From Rivularia sp. MS3 (lineage in GTDB: Bacteria > Cyanobacteriota > Cyanobacteriia > Cyanobacteriales > Nostocaceae), in assembly GCA_019192545.1 (NCBI GenBank), contig JAHCMI010000040.1, positions 1 to 64,000 of the forward strand: 64,000 bases of DNA, read 5' to 3'. A program made the translations under genes and the position numbers. Position 1 is the first letter of the stretch. Each line of letters begins with the position of its first letter. Positions 42,826-51,645 of this stretch are shown in pieces. The notes under the pieces are model-generated. The model was not told the origin of the DNA, searched no databases, and was given only the letters and a program-made list of their open reading frames with translations.

Positions 42826-44457
42826 CTCAAAGAAGTTACTAAAAACAACCGAAACCTTCGTCCCCACTGGTACAACCGCAACATCGGGACGATTCATAAT
42901 TTCGTTAGAAGCTTTATTCGCACGTTGGCTTAATCGTTGTGACATGGGTTTGAAAAATCCTTCTACAGCTGCGGCTAAAAGATTTGGTTTTCTAGCTTTA
43001 GTGTTAAATGTCTGACTACTAAAACTATTATTAGAAATGACCGTCGAAGATTGACTTTGATTTTGGTTAAAGACTTCTCCAGCACGACCTGCTGCTCCTA
43101 ACAATCCAATCAAAATATCTTGTTGAGCAATTGCTTTACCTTTATCAGCAATAGATTTTGCAAGTAAAGGTTTGTTTTTTTCTCCTCGAATTAAAATCGT
43201 ATTTTTCGGTATCGTTTTTTGTTGAATTCTACCAGCAGAATCTTTATAAACAACTGCAACAACACTTTGTTTAACAAGTTTATTTATTTTAGAAACTGAA
43301 TGTATTTCTGCAATTAAAATAGTTCCCTTTGCTAATGCTACACGTTTATCCATAGATAAAACGTCTTCTTGTAGTTCAACAGCAAAGCGTTCCTGATTGT
43401 TATCTTCCTCATTCCAAATTATTGGTACTAAAACAGATGCTTCTGCACTTGTTCCTATTTGAACTTGAATTGGAGAATTGGAAGCAGTAATAGTTTCTTG
43501 CTGCAAATTAGGAGGAGTTCGATTTAAAATCCCCCATTCTCCAGGTGTTTGATTCTCATAAGACTTTCTGTTTAAATTATTACTGCCATTGGTTGTTACT
43601 GTTGACAGAGTAGATGTTCGGGGTTCTTTCACTCTATTGGAAGCGTTAGCAAAAATAACTTCAGATGAATTACTTTCGGTATTTGCACTCGTGTAATTGC
43701 TTTTTGATTCAGATTTATCTGGTAACGATTGTGCTTGTTCAAATGATTGATTATTGTTTGAAAAATTATTATTGAGTGATGTTGTTTGTTGTCCTAATGT
43801 AGCTAGTTTATTCCAACGCTCAAAGGGGTCTATTTTTTCAATTTTAGTTGGAGAGGGAGCGGGAGAAGTTTTGGCAACTGTACTCTTTGGTTGAAACTGA
43901 TTTGGTACTGTTTCTCGGATTATTCTTGGTGGTGATGGTACTGTTTCTCGAATGATTCTTGGTGGTGATGGGACTTTTTCTCGGATGATTCTAGGTTTCG
44001 GGGGTTTTGGTTTGCGAGCGGTTCTTACGGGTTTACTGGGCTTTGGTTTTGGTGGTGGTACTTCTTTTTCTGGTTGTTCAAGATTCCGACTGGCTTGGTT
44101 CCGTAGCGCTAATTCAGCTTTAAGGCGTGCTGCTTCATCATTTTCCTCATTAAAAACTTTTGATGTTGGCTTTGGTGTCGGAACTTTTACAACTGGTTTA
44201 GGAGAGAAGAAAATTGACCAAATCATCCAACCAAAGCCCATAACACCACCGACTACCGCAGAGGCGATCGCAAATCTAATTAAAGGATTTTCGCTTCCCA
44301 ATTGCGGCTCTGCTTGTTCGTTATCTTGCTCAATTAAAAATTCCTCGTCAATCAAAGCTACTTGTTCGGGTTGATATCCCGATATCTCCAATTCCTCTTC
44401 CGGAGTTAGTTCATCATCAACAAGTGAAGAATGATGGTTTTCTTGATTAGTGTTCAT
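42769..44457 (-). CDS. virB10: VirB10/TrbI/TraB family core protein
   Basis: 562 residues. Cytoplasmic acidic N-terminus, one membrane helix at about 62-82 (FAIASAVVGGVMGFGWMIW), then a long Pro/Lys-rich linker with three RIIRETVPS-type repeats (about 155-190). The C-terminal beta-barrel domain (about 340-545) contains VALAKGTILIAEIHSVSK and the VPVGTKVSVVFSNFFEV end typical of TrbI/VirB10. It spans both membranes and senses ATP use by the motor. The last residues (EEEGRSGGVGERGMNQ) are repeat-encoded. Confidence 0.9.
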   Translation of the reverse strand: MNTNQENHHSSLVDDELTPEEELEISGYQPEQVALIDEEFLIEQDNEQAEPQLGSENPLIRFAIASAVVGGVMGFGWMIWSIFFSPKPVVKVPTPKPTSKVFNEENDEAARLKAELALRNQASRNLEQPEKEVPPPKPKPSKPVRTARKPKPPKPRIIREKVPSPPRIIRETVPSPPRIIRETVPNQFQPKSTVAKTSPAPSPTKIEKIDPFERWNKLATLGQQTTSLNNNFSNNNQSFEQAQSLPDKSESKSNYTSANTESNSSEVIFANASNRVKEPRTSTLSTVTTNGSNNLNRKSYENQTPGEWGILNRTPPNLQQETITASNSPIQVQIGTSAEASVLVPIIWNEEDNNQERFAVELQEDVLSMDKRVALAKGTILIAEIHSVSKINKLVKQSVVAVVYKDSAGRIQQKTIPKNTILIRGEKNKPLLAKSIADKGKAIAQQDILIGLLGAAGRAGEVFNQNQSQSSTVISNNSFSSQTFNTKARKPNLLAAAVEGFFKPMSQRLSQRANKASNEIMNRPDVAVVPVGTKVSVVFSNFFEVREEEGRSGGVGERGMNQ

Positions 44458-44514
44458 ATAAAATTACTATTTAATAGTTTTAAAAAGCAGAAAGAATTAA
44501 AAAATACATAAATT

Positions 44515-44580
44515 CCTCCCTCCCTCACTCTCTCCCTCTCTCACTCCCTCACTCCATCATTCCCCCTCTCCCCCTCCTCT
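44515..44580. repeat. pyrimidine-rich repeat at the virB8 3' end
   Basis: CTCCCTCACTC-type units over about 65 bp. The end of the run supplies the final codons (KRGGGEGE) of the VirB8-like gene. Confidence 0.8.
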
Positions 44581-45309
44581 TTTCCCCGTAAACTCAGAAA
44601 TCTTAGTAATCTCCAAACCCGCACTTCTTATCTCGTATAATTGCTGCTCTAATGCCGAATTATCATTTAATTGTGGAGAAGGAATATCAACGGCTTGTAA
44701 TCTAAAAGTGCGATTGAAATTAATTTCCTCATCCGTACCACCAGGTAAGTTTACTAACACCCTTGTTGCCACCATATTTACTTCCCATTCACCCATTTTT
44801 ACCTGTCTAGGAGCAGATAAATAAGAAATAATTATTTTTGAACGAACTTGACCGTTGAATACGCGAGCAGGTGTAATAGAAGCAAGTTCTTTTAATACAG
44901 CATTACGAAATCCTTGTTTACCTGATTGAATTAAAAACGAAGCAATATAAGCATTTGTGGTAACACGTTTACCTTTACCTAAATTTCTTCCTTTATCTAA
45001 CTCTTTGGTTCCAGGAATAACACCATCCCAATTAAAAGTTAAATTAGCCCATTCTCTAACAGTATTCTTGATTACTTCTGGATGACGATATAAATAATGC
45101 TGTTCCGAAATAACTAAAGCACGACCGTTAACTAATTGCACAAACGTTGTTTTTCTAGCAGCTAGTTGGTTAACTTTAGAACTTAAGAATAAGAGAAACA
45201 AAAAACTTATCAAGCTAAATGTTGTTAGCCCGACAAAGCATAAGGGAAGTATATCTTTAGAATCGATTAATAATTTTGGTCGTCGAACTTGCTTTAAAGA
45301 TTTGAGCAT
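44557..45309 (-). CDS. virB8: VirB8/TraE-like assembly protein
   Basis: 250 residues with an N-terminal membrane helix (about 22-46, ILPLCFVGLTTFSLISFLFLLFL) followed by a periplasmic domain of about 200 residues with the alpha/beta make-up of VirB8 (VREWANLTFNWDG, MGEWEVNMVATRVLVNLPGG). Gene order between VirB6-like and VirB10-like genes fits. The start is 3 bases after the VirB6 stop. The C-terminal GGGEGE is repeat-derived. Confidence 0.8.
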   Translation of the reverse strand: MLKSLKQVRRPKLLIDSKDILPLCFVGLTTFSLISFLFLLFLSSKVNQLAARKTTFVQLVNGRALVISEQHYLYRHPEVIKNTVREWANLTFNWDGVIPGTKELDKGRNLGKGKRVTTNAYIASFLIQSGKQGFRNAVLKELASITPARVFNGQVRSKIIISYLSAPRQVKMGEWEVNMVATRVLVNLPGGTDEEINFNRTFRLQAVDIPSPQLNDNSALEQQLYEIRSAGLEITKISEFTGKRGGGEGE

Positions 45310-45312
45310 CAG

Positions 45313-46494
45313 TTACATCTTCCCTACAAAACCAGTAGCTACGGCAACCACACCATCAAAAGCAGCATTTACAAGTGCTGGAACTCTACTATTAATACCT
45401 GTATAAAGTGCAATTCCTCCACCACCTGCTATCAACAGAGCAAGCGCAGGAGCAAAGATACTGATAAATGCTAGAAATGCTAAATCGGAAGCGCTTTGTG
45501 CCCCAGCAGAAACAATCACAGTTGCAGCTAAACCCACCACAATGTTGTATCCCAATTGAACACCAAACAAAGATACAAAACCACTAGCCCAAGCCCATAT
45601 TGGTTTTGAACCTAAAGGTAATAAACTTAATCCCAAAGCAATTGGTGCAAATGTTGCAGTCATCATTAATGCAGCTTCTAAAATATTGACAAAAGCCCAT
45701 TGGAGAGCATATAAAAAGGTAACTAGTATAAGGGAAATAGAAGCATTAAAAACTGTCCCAGGATTTTGTACAAAATCTTTTAATTCAGCAACAGCTTGTC
45801 GTGCTTGCTCCAATGGTGCATTGTTTTGTTGTTCTGCTGTTTCGAGAATTTCTTCTATTATCGGTCTTTTTTCTTGGAGACAATCTGTAAGAGGTTTACC
45901 AGTTTTTCCTTGACATTCAGCATAAATTGTAGACACTTGAGTTTTTACATTTTGGGTTAAAGTCACGTTAGATATTGCACTTTTAAAAGTTGTATCGGCT
46001 AGTTGAATATCCAGAACGCTAACAACTTGTTGATGACCAATATTTCTGATGATAAGTACGGTTTGGGAAAGTAAATAACCGTTACTTCCGAGAAAAAGAG
46101 CAATTACCAAAGGGTAAATAACAGATGCAGCTAATTCCGACCATAAAAACCGCTTTTCTTGATAATCAGCAGCCATTTTTATGGCAAGGATGATGATACT
46201 TAATGCTGCAAGTGTCGTACCTAAATTACATAAACCCGCCCATAATGCTCCAGACGGGTTAACTACGTCTCCCCAAACTTTATTCCAAGATTCAACGGTT
46301 TGTTGACTCAGTTCGATACTGCTTCTGACTAAACTGATGCCAACAGCCGAGTCGGAATAGTTATCCGCTTGGGCAAGGAGTGAGGGAGGCAGAGAGTGAG
46401 TGAGTGAGAGAAAGTGTGAGGAAAGGAGAGAAGTGAAATGGGAATAAGCTGACGTGCAATAGTGAGATGGTACTATAAAATTACTAATTTGCAT
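45313..46494 (-). CDS. virB6: VirB6/TrbL-like polytopic channel protein
   Basis: The start was set at 46494 (MQISNFIVP) because GAGGAAG precedes it; the frame is open to 46527. 393 residues. There is a cleavable-looking N-terminus (to about LLAQA), a 40-residue spacer and at least five membrane helices (e.g. WAGLCNLGTTLAALSIIILAI, LLIAGGGGIALYTGI). The loop around 180-240 holds paired cysteines (ECQGKTGKPLTDC). VirB6-type proteins form the inner-membrane pore. Part of the signal peptide (LSLTHSLPPSLL) is encoded by a G/A-rich repeat. Confidence 0.85.
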   Translation of the reverse strand: MQISNFIVPSHYCTSAYSHFTSLLSSHFLSLTHSLPPSLLAQADNYSDSAVGISLVRSSIELSQQTVESWNKVWGDVVNPSGALWAGLCNLGTTLAALSIIILAIKMAADYQEKRFLWSELAASVIYPLVIALFLGSNGYLLSQTVLIIRNIGHQQVVSVLDIQLADTTFKSAISNVTLTQNVKTQVSTIYAECQGKTGKPLTDCLQEKRPIIEEILETAEQQNNAPLEQARQAVAELKDFVQNPGTVFNASISLILVTFLYALQWAFVNILEAALMMTATFAPIALGLSLLPLGSKPIWAWASGFVSLFGVQLGYNIVVGLAATVIVSAGAQSASDLAFLAFISIFAPALALLIAGGGGIALYTGINSRVPALVNAAFDGVVAVATGFVGKM

Positions 46495-46577
46495 GATGAA
46501 TACTTCCTCAAAATGGATTATTATCAATCACAATTAATTGATTCCCTCACTCCCTCCACCTCTCACTCCCTCACTCT
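46375..46577. repeat. purine/pyrimidine inverted repeat around the virB6 5' end
   Basis: GAGTGAGGGAGGCAGAGAGTG at about 46378-46430 (plus strand) and CCCTCACTCCCTCCACCTC at about 46544-46577. The left half is coding for the VirB6-like signal peptide; the right half lies at the end of the VirB5-like gene. Confidence 0.8.
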
Positions 46578-47489
46578 TCCTAAGACGGCTCCTCCCGGCA
46601 TCATCAGTAAAGAACCCTGCGATACAGCACGATTACCAGTTGCAATTTGAGATTGGCGATCGCCAATATTAGCAGCATTAAGTTCTTGTGCAACTTGAGC
46701 AGTCAAATTTAGCCCCAAAGCCCTGTCTTGTCTGGCTTGTGAAGCCTCTCGATATTGAAGATTGCCAATGGTAGCATTATTTTTTAGCTGTTGAGAGATG
46801 TTCTGAAGAATTTGCTGCGAAGTATCAGAATTTTGAGAATCATCTGACATTTGACTTGATTCAATTTCCTCAAAAGCACTTAATTCAAGAGTTTCAAAAG
46901 ATTGTTGTTGAGCATTTTTAGAAAGAGTTTTACTCTGTGAAACTTCAACTGCTCCTACTCTTTCGCTTTGATTAGCTAAATCTTGGCGAATCGCATAGGA
47001 GTTAGGAAGGTTGTTTTCTAATTTATTAGATGTAATTCCATCTTCGGGGAGCGAACCTTTCATGATTTCGCTTACGACTTCGCCCAAATCGGGGATATCA
47101 ACCGAACCGATTGAATTTTGAACGAGCTGCTTGATGTTACCGAAAAAATCACCGCGAACAAAGGAACGTACATCATCAATAAATCCTTGAATTTCATTTG
47201 ATGAGTTTTCATTAAATGTCGCACCTTGAGTTTGAGCAACAGCATTATTGTCAGATATATCTGAAGTTGCTGCCAATGATGAACTGACCCTAATCACATT
47301 CAAACCTGCAACTGTTATTCCAATGATTGAAATACTTCTAACAAGAAGGTAGAAGTAAGAGAGTGCAAAACTATCTGAATTAGTTGTTTTGTTCGTGGCT
47401 TTTGCTTTATGTCTCCTACCTTCTCTACTCTTACCTGGAAATCTACGTATATGTTTCCTTGTCTTCAACTTTATCTTTTTCTGATACAT
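46563..47489 (-). CDS. secreted transfer protein, VirB5/TrbJ position
   Basis: The start at 47489 (MYQKKIKLK) was chosen for its GGAGAAGG RBS; it overlaps the VirB4 gene by 47 bases. About 308 residues: a long basic N-region, a hydrophobic signal (about 48-72, FALSYFYLLVRSISIIGITVAG) and an SLAA cleavage-like site. The remainder is Gln/Asn/Ser-rich and helical, with DVRSFVRGDFFGNIKQLV. The place between VirB4- and VirB6-like genes is that of VirB5/TrbJ, but primary sequence similarity is not obvious. Confidence 0.6.
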   Translation of the reverse strand: MYQKKIKLKTRKHIRRFPGKSREGRRHKAKATNKTTNSDSFALSYFYLLVRSISIIGITVAGLNVIRVSSSLAATSDISDNNAVAQTQGATFNENSSNEIQGFIDDVRSFVRGDFFGNIKQLVQNSIGSVDIPDLGEVVSEIMKGSLPEDGITSNKLENNLPNSYAIRQDLANQSERVGAVEVSQSKTLSKNAQQQSFETLELSAFEEIESSQMSDDSQNSDTSQQILQNISQQLKNNATIGNLQYREASQARQDRALGLNLTAQVAQELNAANIGDRQSQIATGNRAVSQGSLLMMPGGAVLGRVRE

Positions 47490-50310
47490 TTTTACCTTCT
47501 CCATTGACATTGGATAAACTTTTATTCTGTTTAATGGATGAAACATAAATCCTGGTAAATTCAGCTAACCCCTGTAATTGTCCTTTAGTAGTATTAGGAT
47601 ATTGAGACAAAATTGCTCGACGAGTACTGCGTTCTTCTTGATTTGTGGCTATTGCTGCTAAAGCCATTTCTCCGGGATAAAATCTGGTTTGCCAAAACCG
47701 TCCCCCTTTCTCGATTAACCAGCATGAATACAAATCAGAACGACGAGGAAAAAATGATTCCGAAGCATTATGAGCGATTATTTCAACTGGATATGACAAA
47801 TACTTCTCAAATGAAGCAACGGCATTTGAAGTGATACAGCCAGTTATTCTGTAACTTATATTCTGCATAATCATCGCCGCTGCTGAGGATTGACAGATTG
47901 TATCTGGGTCTTGACTGGATAAAACTATACTTAATCCATCCTTCCTCGCTGTAGCGCAAAGTTCTCCCACCATTGAACTAAAACCATCTTTACGGAACAA
48001 TACAGAAAGCTCGTCGCCGATGAAAAGGCTTTTAAGATGGGAAAGCGCTACCCTCAAACACGCAGCCTTTGCAGCAACAGCCATTGTGTAAGAATCCTGG
48101 TCGTTACTTAAGCCTGTTAAAGCATAAAATTTAACCATTGGTTCTGGTGAAAAGCTGCTGGGTTTACCTATAGCTGTACCTAAAGGACTAACCAACAGTG
48201 CGGTAATTTGGCTGGTGATTTGGTTAATTGCTTGATGGTCAATTGCTTCTGGTTTTTGAATATTTAGTCGAGCAATAGAACAAAACCGAGAGAAATCTTT
48301 TAATGTTGGTATATCCTGCCATTCGGATGATTTCCAACCTTTAGAAAACGCTAGATTATAACGTTCGATAATATCGGGGTTGCTCAAAAATACATCCAGT
48401 GCTTGCATCAAGATTGCATCTACTCGTTGTGCCAAGTGGGGAGCATCTAAGCGTCCCATAACTATCACGCTCAAAGCATTTCTTATAAAAGAACGCCACG
48501 ATTTCATCCTAGAAGCCCGTTCTGGAGCATCAAAGTCCCGTAAATCTGGGGGTTCCATTAGGTTATTAGAAGCGCGGGATAAATCGAAGTAAGCTCCAGC
48601 ATCTCCTAATAATTCAATAGCTGTCTTAAAAGAACTTTCCCCATCAGCTGCGGGGATATCCATTCCAACCACTGGTATTCCTTGGGATAAAGCATCGAGC
48701 ATAAATCGCCACAATAATACTGATTTACCAGAACCAGTTTTACCCGTGATTAATGCGTGTTGGGTATGAGTGAATAAATCTACGCAAACGGGTTTACCAC
48801 CTCGATTGGTTAGAAATTCTACACCCTGATTATCAAGTTTTTTAGGTAGAGTCAGTGGTAAAATACCTGCGATGGTTTCACTTTCTAATACCAGCCGTCG
48901 TTCGCTAAGAATGGAACTAGAATGTAAAATTCTCCGCCAAGTTATTGGTAAAGTTTCTAACCAGATTTGAGCAGCAATGTTTCTTTCTCGCACTACTTTA
49001 GCAGTACCGAAACTGTTACAGAGTAAGTTACAAGCAAGGTCTAAACTTTCTGCATTCTCGCGGTACACTAAAAATACTACCGCACAGTTAAGAGGAACAG
49101 CACCCTTGTATAGTTTCTTTTGTGCATCAAAACTTTCCTCCTGCTTAATTTCAGCACCTACATCTCTACCAGTTCCTTTAAATAAAGCTCGTTCTCTAGC
49201 AGCTTTAGTTTGCTTGGCTTGACGATGAAGATTATCTTGGGTTAGATATCGGTTCGCTGCTGAAATTTCTACCCAAGCTTCGGTATCGCGGACATGATTT
49301 TCACTCAGAACTTTCCACATCCATGCAAGTTGTTCTTTTGCATCAATCCATGCGATAACGGTATCAGTCATCGTCAAGACACCACAAACTTTATCCTTTA
49401 CATAAACACGATTCGTACATTGACGGTGTTCCGGACATGAGCTTCTACCTTTTTCTCCAGAAATCAAGATAGTTGTGGAATGTTTGAGAGAATTTTGGGT
49501 TTCCGTTAATTTAATACCGCTATCTTTATCTTCTGAAATAACTAGTAACTGAGGAGTCGGTGGTGCTTCGTATTTATTAAATTTTTTCCATAACCACGAC
49601 CATAATTGTGTATCGTTGAGCGGAGAAACTTCTAACCCAGCTTTAGTATTGAAAAGCATTTCCCACTGAATAAATCCTTGGGTGTACGCTTTCATCAATA
49701 AGATATTGAGAAGTTGCTCTTGTCTTTGTGAAATACGTCCGGTAACGTTATCCAAGAAAAAACGTCCTGCTTTCCCCGAATAGTATATTAGCTTGGACAA
49801 AGGGTCATTTTTATTGTTTCCAAAAGTACCCGCAGTCCAAGTACAGAATACAATTTGTTGCCAAGTTGACCTTGCTCCTCTACGAGTTAATTCTTGTACT
49901 CTTGCTTGTTCGTTACGAGTTAGGATAGCTGGTAGTTTTAACGAACAATTTTGAGCAAGATTATTAAGATGTTCTTGTCTTACAGAGTCATCCGAATAAC
50001 GTCCTAGAAGAAAAGTACATTTTTCTCCTGGGAGAATAGATTTCATTGCTTCGGAAATAGAAGCTGATATCGATGTTACTTCTTCTGGGTATAGTTGATT
50101 GTGAACACCTTTGATTTGGAAAGCGAAAACTACTTGAAATTGGTTTTCATCTTTGATATCACCTTGATTTAATAAAAATGCTCCTACTTTACGATTATCC
50201 CTTTCGATGCGAACCATACAGCAGAGGTCGAGTTCATTTTCAAAGGGAATGTACTGTGACTTCTCATTATTTTGGTTGATAGAATTTATCGTTTGAATAT
50301 GAGTTTTCAT
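47443..50310 (-). CDS. virB4: VirB4/TraC secretion ATPase
   Basis: 955 residues. The N-terminal half is the divergent VirB4 domain; it contains a cluster of cysteines (SSCPEHRQCTN, 290-299, and VCGV) that is unusual. The motor domain has Walker A GKTGSGKS (523-530) preceded by THTQHALI, Walker B-like FIGDELSVLFRKDGF (about 760) and SSQDPDTICQSSAAA. It powers pilus assembly and transfer. It is the signature gene of a conjugative type IV system. Length is normal to slightly long. Confidence 0.93.
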   Translation of the reverse strand: MKTHIQTINSINQNNEKSQYIPFENELDLCCMVRIERDNRKVGAFLLNQGDIKDENQFQVVFAFQIKGVHNQLYPEEVTSISASISEAMKSILPGEKCTFLLGRYSDDSVRQEHLNNLAQNCSLKLPAILTRNEQARVQELTRRGARSTWQQIVFCTWTAGTFGNNKNDPLSKLIYYSGKAGRFFLDNVTGRISQRQEQLLNILLMKAYTQGFIQWEMLFNTKAGLEVSPLNDTQLWSWLWKKFNKYEAPPTPQLLVISEDKDSGIKLTETQNSLKHSTTILISGEKGRSSCPEHRQCTNRVYVKDKVCGVLTMTDTVIAWIDAKEQLAWMWKVLSENHVRDTEAWVEISAANRYLTQDNLHRQAKQTKAARERALFKGTGRDVGAEIKQEESFDAQKKLYKGAVPLNCAVVFLVYRENAESLDLACNLLCNSFGTAKVVRERNIAAQIWLETLPITWRRILHSSSILSERRLVLESETIAGILPLTLPKKLDNQGVEFLTNRGGKPVCVDLFTHTQHALITGKTGSGKSVLLWRFMLDALSQGIPVVGMDIPAADGESSFKTAIELLGDAGAYFDLSRASNNLMEPPDLRDFDAPERASRMKSWRSFIRNALSVIVMGRLDAPHLAQRVDAILMQALDVFLSNPDIIERYNLAFSKGWKSSEWQDIPTLKDFSRFCSIARLNIQKPEAIDHQAINQITSQITALLVSPLGTAIGKPSSFSPEPMVKFYALTGLSNDQDSYTMAVAAKAACLRVALSHLKSLFIGDELSVLFRKDGFSSMVGELCATARKDGLSIVLSSQDPDTICQSSAAAMIMQNISYRITGCITSNAVASFEKYLSYPVEIIAHNASESFFPRRSDLYSCWLIEKGGRFWQTRFYPGEMALAAIATNQEERSTRRAILSQYPNTTKGQLQGLAEFTRIYVSSIKQNKSLSNVNGEGKNVSEKDKVEDKETYT

Positions 50311-50317
50311 TTTAATA

Positions 50318-50478
50318 AGGCAGGAGTAAAAGGGCAGAAGGCAGAAGGTTTTTTATTAGTATTACTTAGGACTAGAGATAGGAGATTTAAATTATTCATT
50401 ACTTCTTTATGCTTATATGACTTTTAACTTTATTACTTTATTCCTTCTGCCTCCTGCCTCCTGCCCTCTGCCTTTTTA
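50318..50478. repeat. GGCAGGAG-type inverted repeat at VirB4/VirB3 junction
   Basis: AAGGCAGGAGTAAAAGGGCAG at about 50318-50352 and CTTCTGCCTCCTGCCTCCTG at about 50443-50478. The second half encodes the C-terminal RAGGRRQKE of the VirB3-like protein. Confidence 0.85.
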
Positions 50479-50797
50479 ATTGCTTTCTGATATTCCTAGA
50501 AAGTAAAGGAGATATATAAATTGCACCACCGATAATCCAGTTGCTACCTTTGGGTTTACGAAAAAGATTAATGTATTTATCGGGGTCTTTTCCTGTCACG
50601 AACCACCAACTTAGAATTAACCAAAAACTGATAACTGCGACTTTGGGTATTCCCCAACTAAGTAATCCATCAAAAATAAAATAAGTTATGGTAATAATCG
50701 CGAACCAAGGCAGAATTTGATTCGCTGGAATTGGACCAAACCCTGCTTGTTTACCTAATATCTTATTTACTTTAATTGGCTCTTTTTTCCAATCCAT
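50438..50797 (-). CDS. virB3: VirB3/TraL-like small membrane protein
   Basis: The start at 50797 (MDWKKEPIKV) has GGAAGGGAG immediately upstream, while longer frames run into repeat DNA. 119 residues. Two close membrane helices lie at about 33-66 (LPWFAIITITYFIFDGLL, VAVISFWLILSWWFV), as in VirB3/TraL, and its position before VirB4 is the conserved one. The basic C-terminal tail is repeat-encoded. Confidence 0.78.
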   Translation of the reverse strand: MDWKKEPIKVNKILGKQAGFGPIPANQILPWFAIITITYFIFDGLLSWGIPKVAVISFWLILSWWFVTGKDPDKYINLFRKPKGSNWIIGGAIYISPLLSRNIRKQLKRQRAGGRRQKE

Positions 50798-50828
50798 TAC
50801 TCCCTTCCCGCGCTTACGATTACCTTTC

Positions 50829-50965
50829 ATGTTTGAGGGAGCGGGGGAGCGGGACAGGGGGGGAGAGGGGGAATTGTTCTGATATTGTTGCACAATTTCC
50901 TGACGAGGAGGAAAATCTACGCCCCCACTCTCCCACTCCCCCACTCTCCCACTCCCCCACTCCTA
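50829..50965. repeat. purine/pyrimidine inverted repeat between virB2- and virB3-like genes
   Basis: GAGGGAGCGGGGGAGCGGGA at about 50833-50873 and CCCCCACTCTCCCACTCCCC at about 50921-50965, the clearest pair of this family. It ends two bases inside the 3' end of the pilin-like gene. Confidence 0.9.
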
Positions 50966-51619
50966 TCCCCCAGCAGTTCCGGTTCCGTCGCCAATAAATA
51001 GGAAAGTAATTACATCAATCGTAAGAATAATCCCAATCGCTAAACCTGCTTGAGTTGCAATTGGTCGCCAGTCATTCCCTTGTTGTGCTTGGTTGTAAGC
51101 AAATAGTGCTGCGACTCCAACTAGTAGCAGAAAGACTCCACGAATTGCGTTAAATACTAAAGTTATTGCTTCTGGTGATATTGTGCTTGCTCCTCCTGTA
51201 GAACTTTCTTCAGCAATTCCTGCTAAGAATTCTTCTAATCCGCTTAAGAAGATTGCCTGTGCTGGTAATTCAAATACTGTTAGAGTCGCAGTTAAGGCAA
51301 TGATTAACCCTGCGATATGCCAAAAACTAATTTTGGCGTTAACTATTTTATGAAGCCAAGGTATTAGTTTAATTACCCTATTTAAACAGTAGAAGAATAA
51401 GCTGATAGATAAAATAATTGAAATTAGGAGCGGTTCTTTTACAGTTAAATAAATTAACCCAAATCTTAAAACTAAACTTAATCTAATATCTGCTTTCGTC
51501 CATAAAAAGTTTGTGAATAATCTCAGAACACCAGAATAATAAATATTAGCAGCAGCAGTTTTTAATGTTTGCTCTTCGTACAACTCATTTCTCGAATCAA
51601 ATTTATGTTTGCTATACAT
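50963..51619 (-). CDS. virB2: VirB2/TrbC-like pilin candidate
   Basis: 218 residues. The N-terminal half has two hydrophobic segments. A second signal-like segment ends in FELPAQAIF (about 120), followed by a Gly/Ser-rich loop and two helices (LVFNAIRGVFLLLVGVAALFAYNQAQ, IATQAGLAIGIILTIDVITFLFIG), the pattern of mature conjugative pilins. It precedes VirB3- and VirB4-like genes, the conserved order. The mature pilin would be about 95 residues after cleavage; the long pro-region is unusual. Confidence 0.65.
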   Translation of the reverse strand: MYSKHKFDSRNELYEEQTLKTAAANIYYSGVLRLFTNFLWTKADIRLSLVLRFGLIYLTVKEPLLISIILSISLFFYCLNRVIKLIPWLHKIVNAKISFWHIAGLIIALTATLTVFELPAQAIFLSGLEEFLAGIAEESSTGGASTISPEAITLVFNAIRGVFLLLVGVAALFAYNQAQQGNDWRPIATQAGLAIGIILTIDVITFLFIGDGTGTAGG

Positions 51620-51645
51620 AGTTAATGAGTAAGAGATTAAAAATT

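Noticed and set aside
43952-44374. 140-codon plus-strand frame, Gly/Phe-rich
   Set aside because: Antisense of the Pro/Lys-rich linker of VirB10; its composition is a by-product of that linker.
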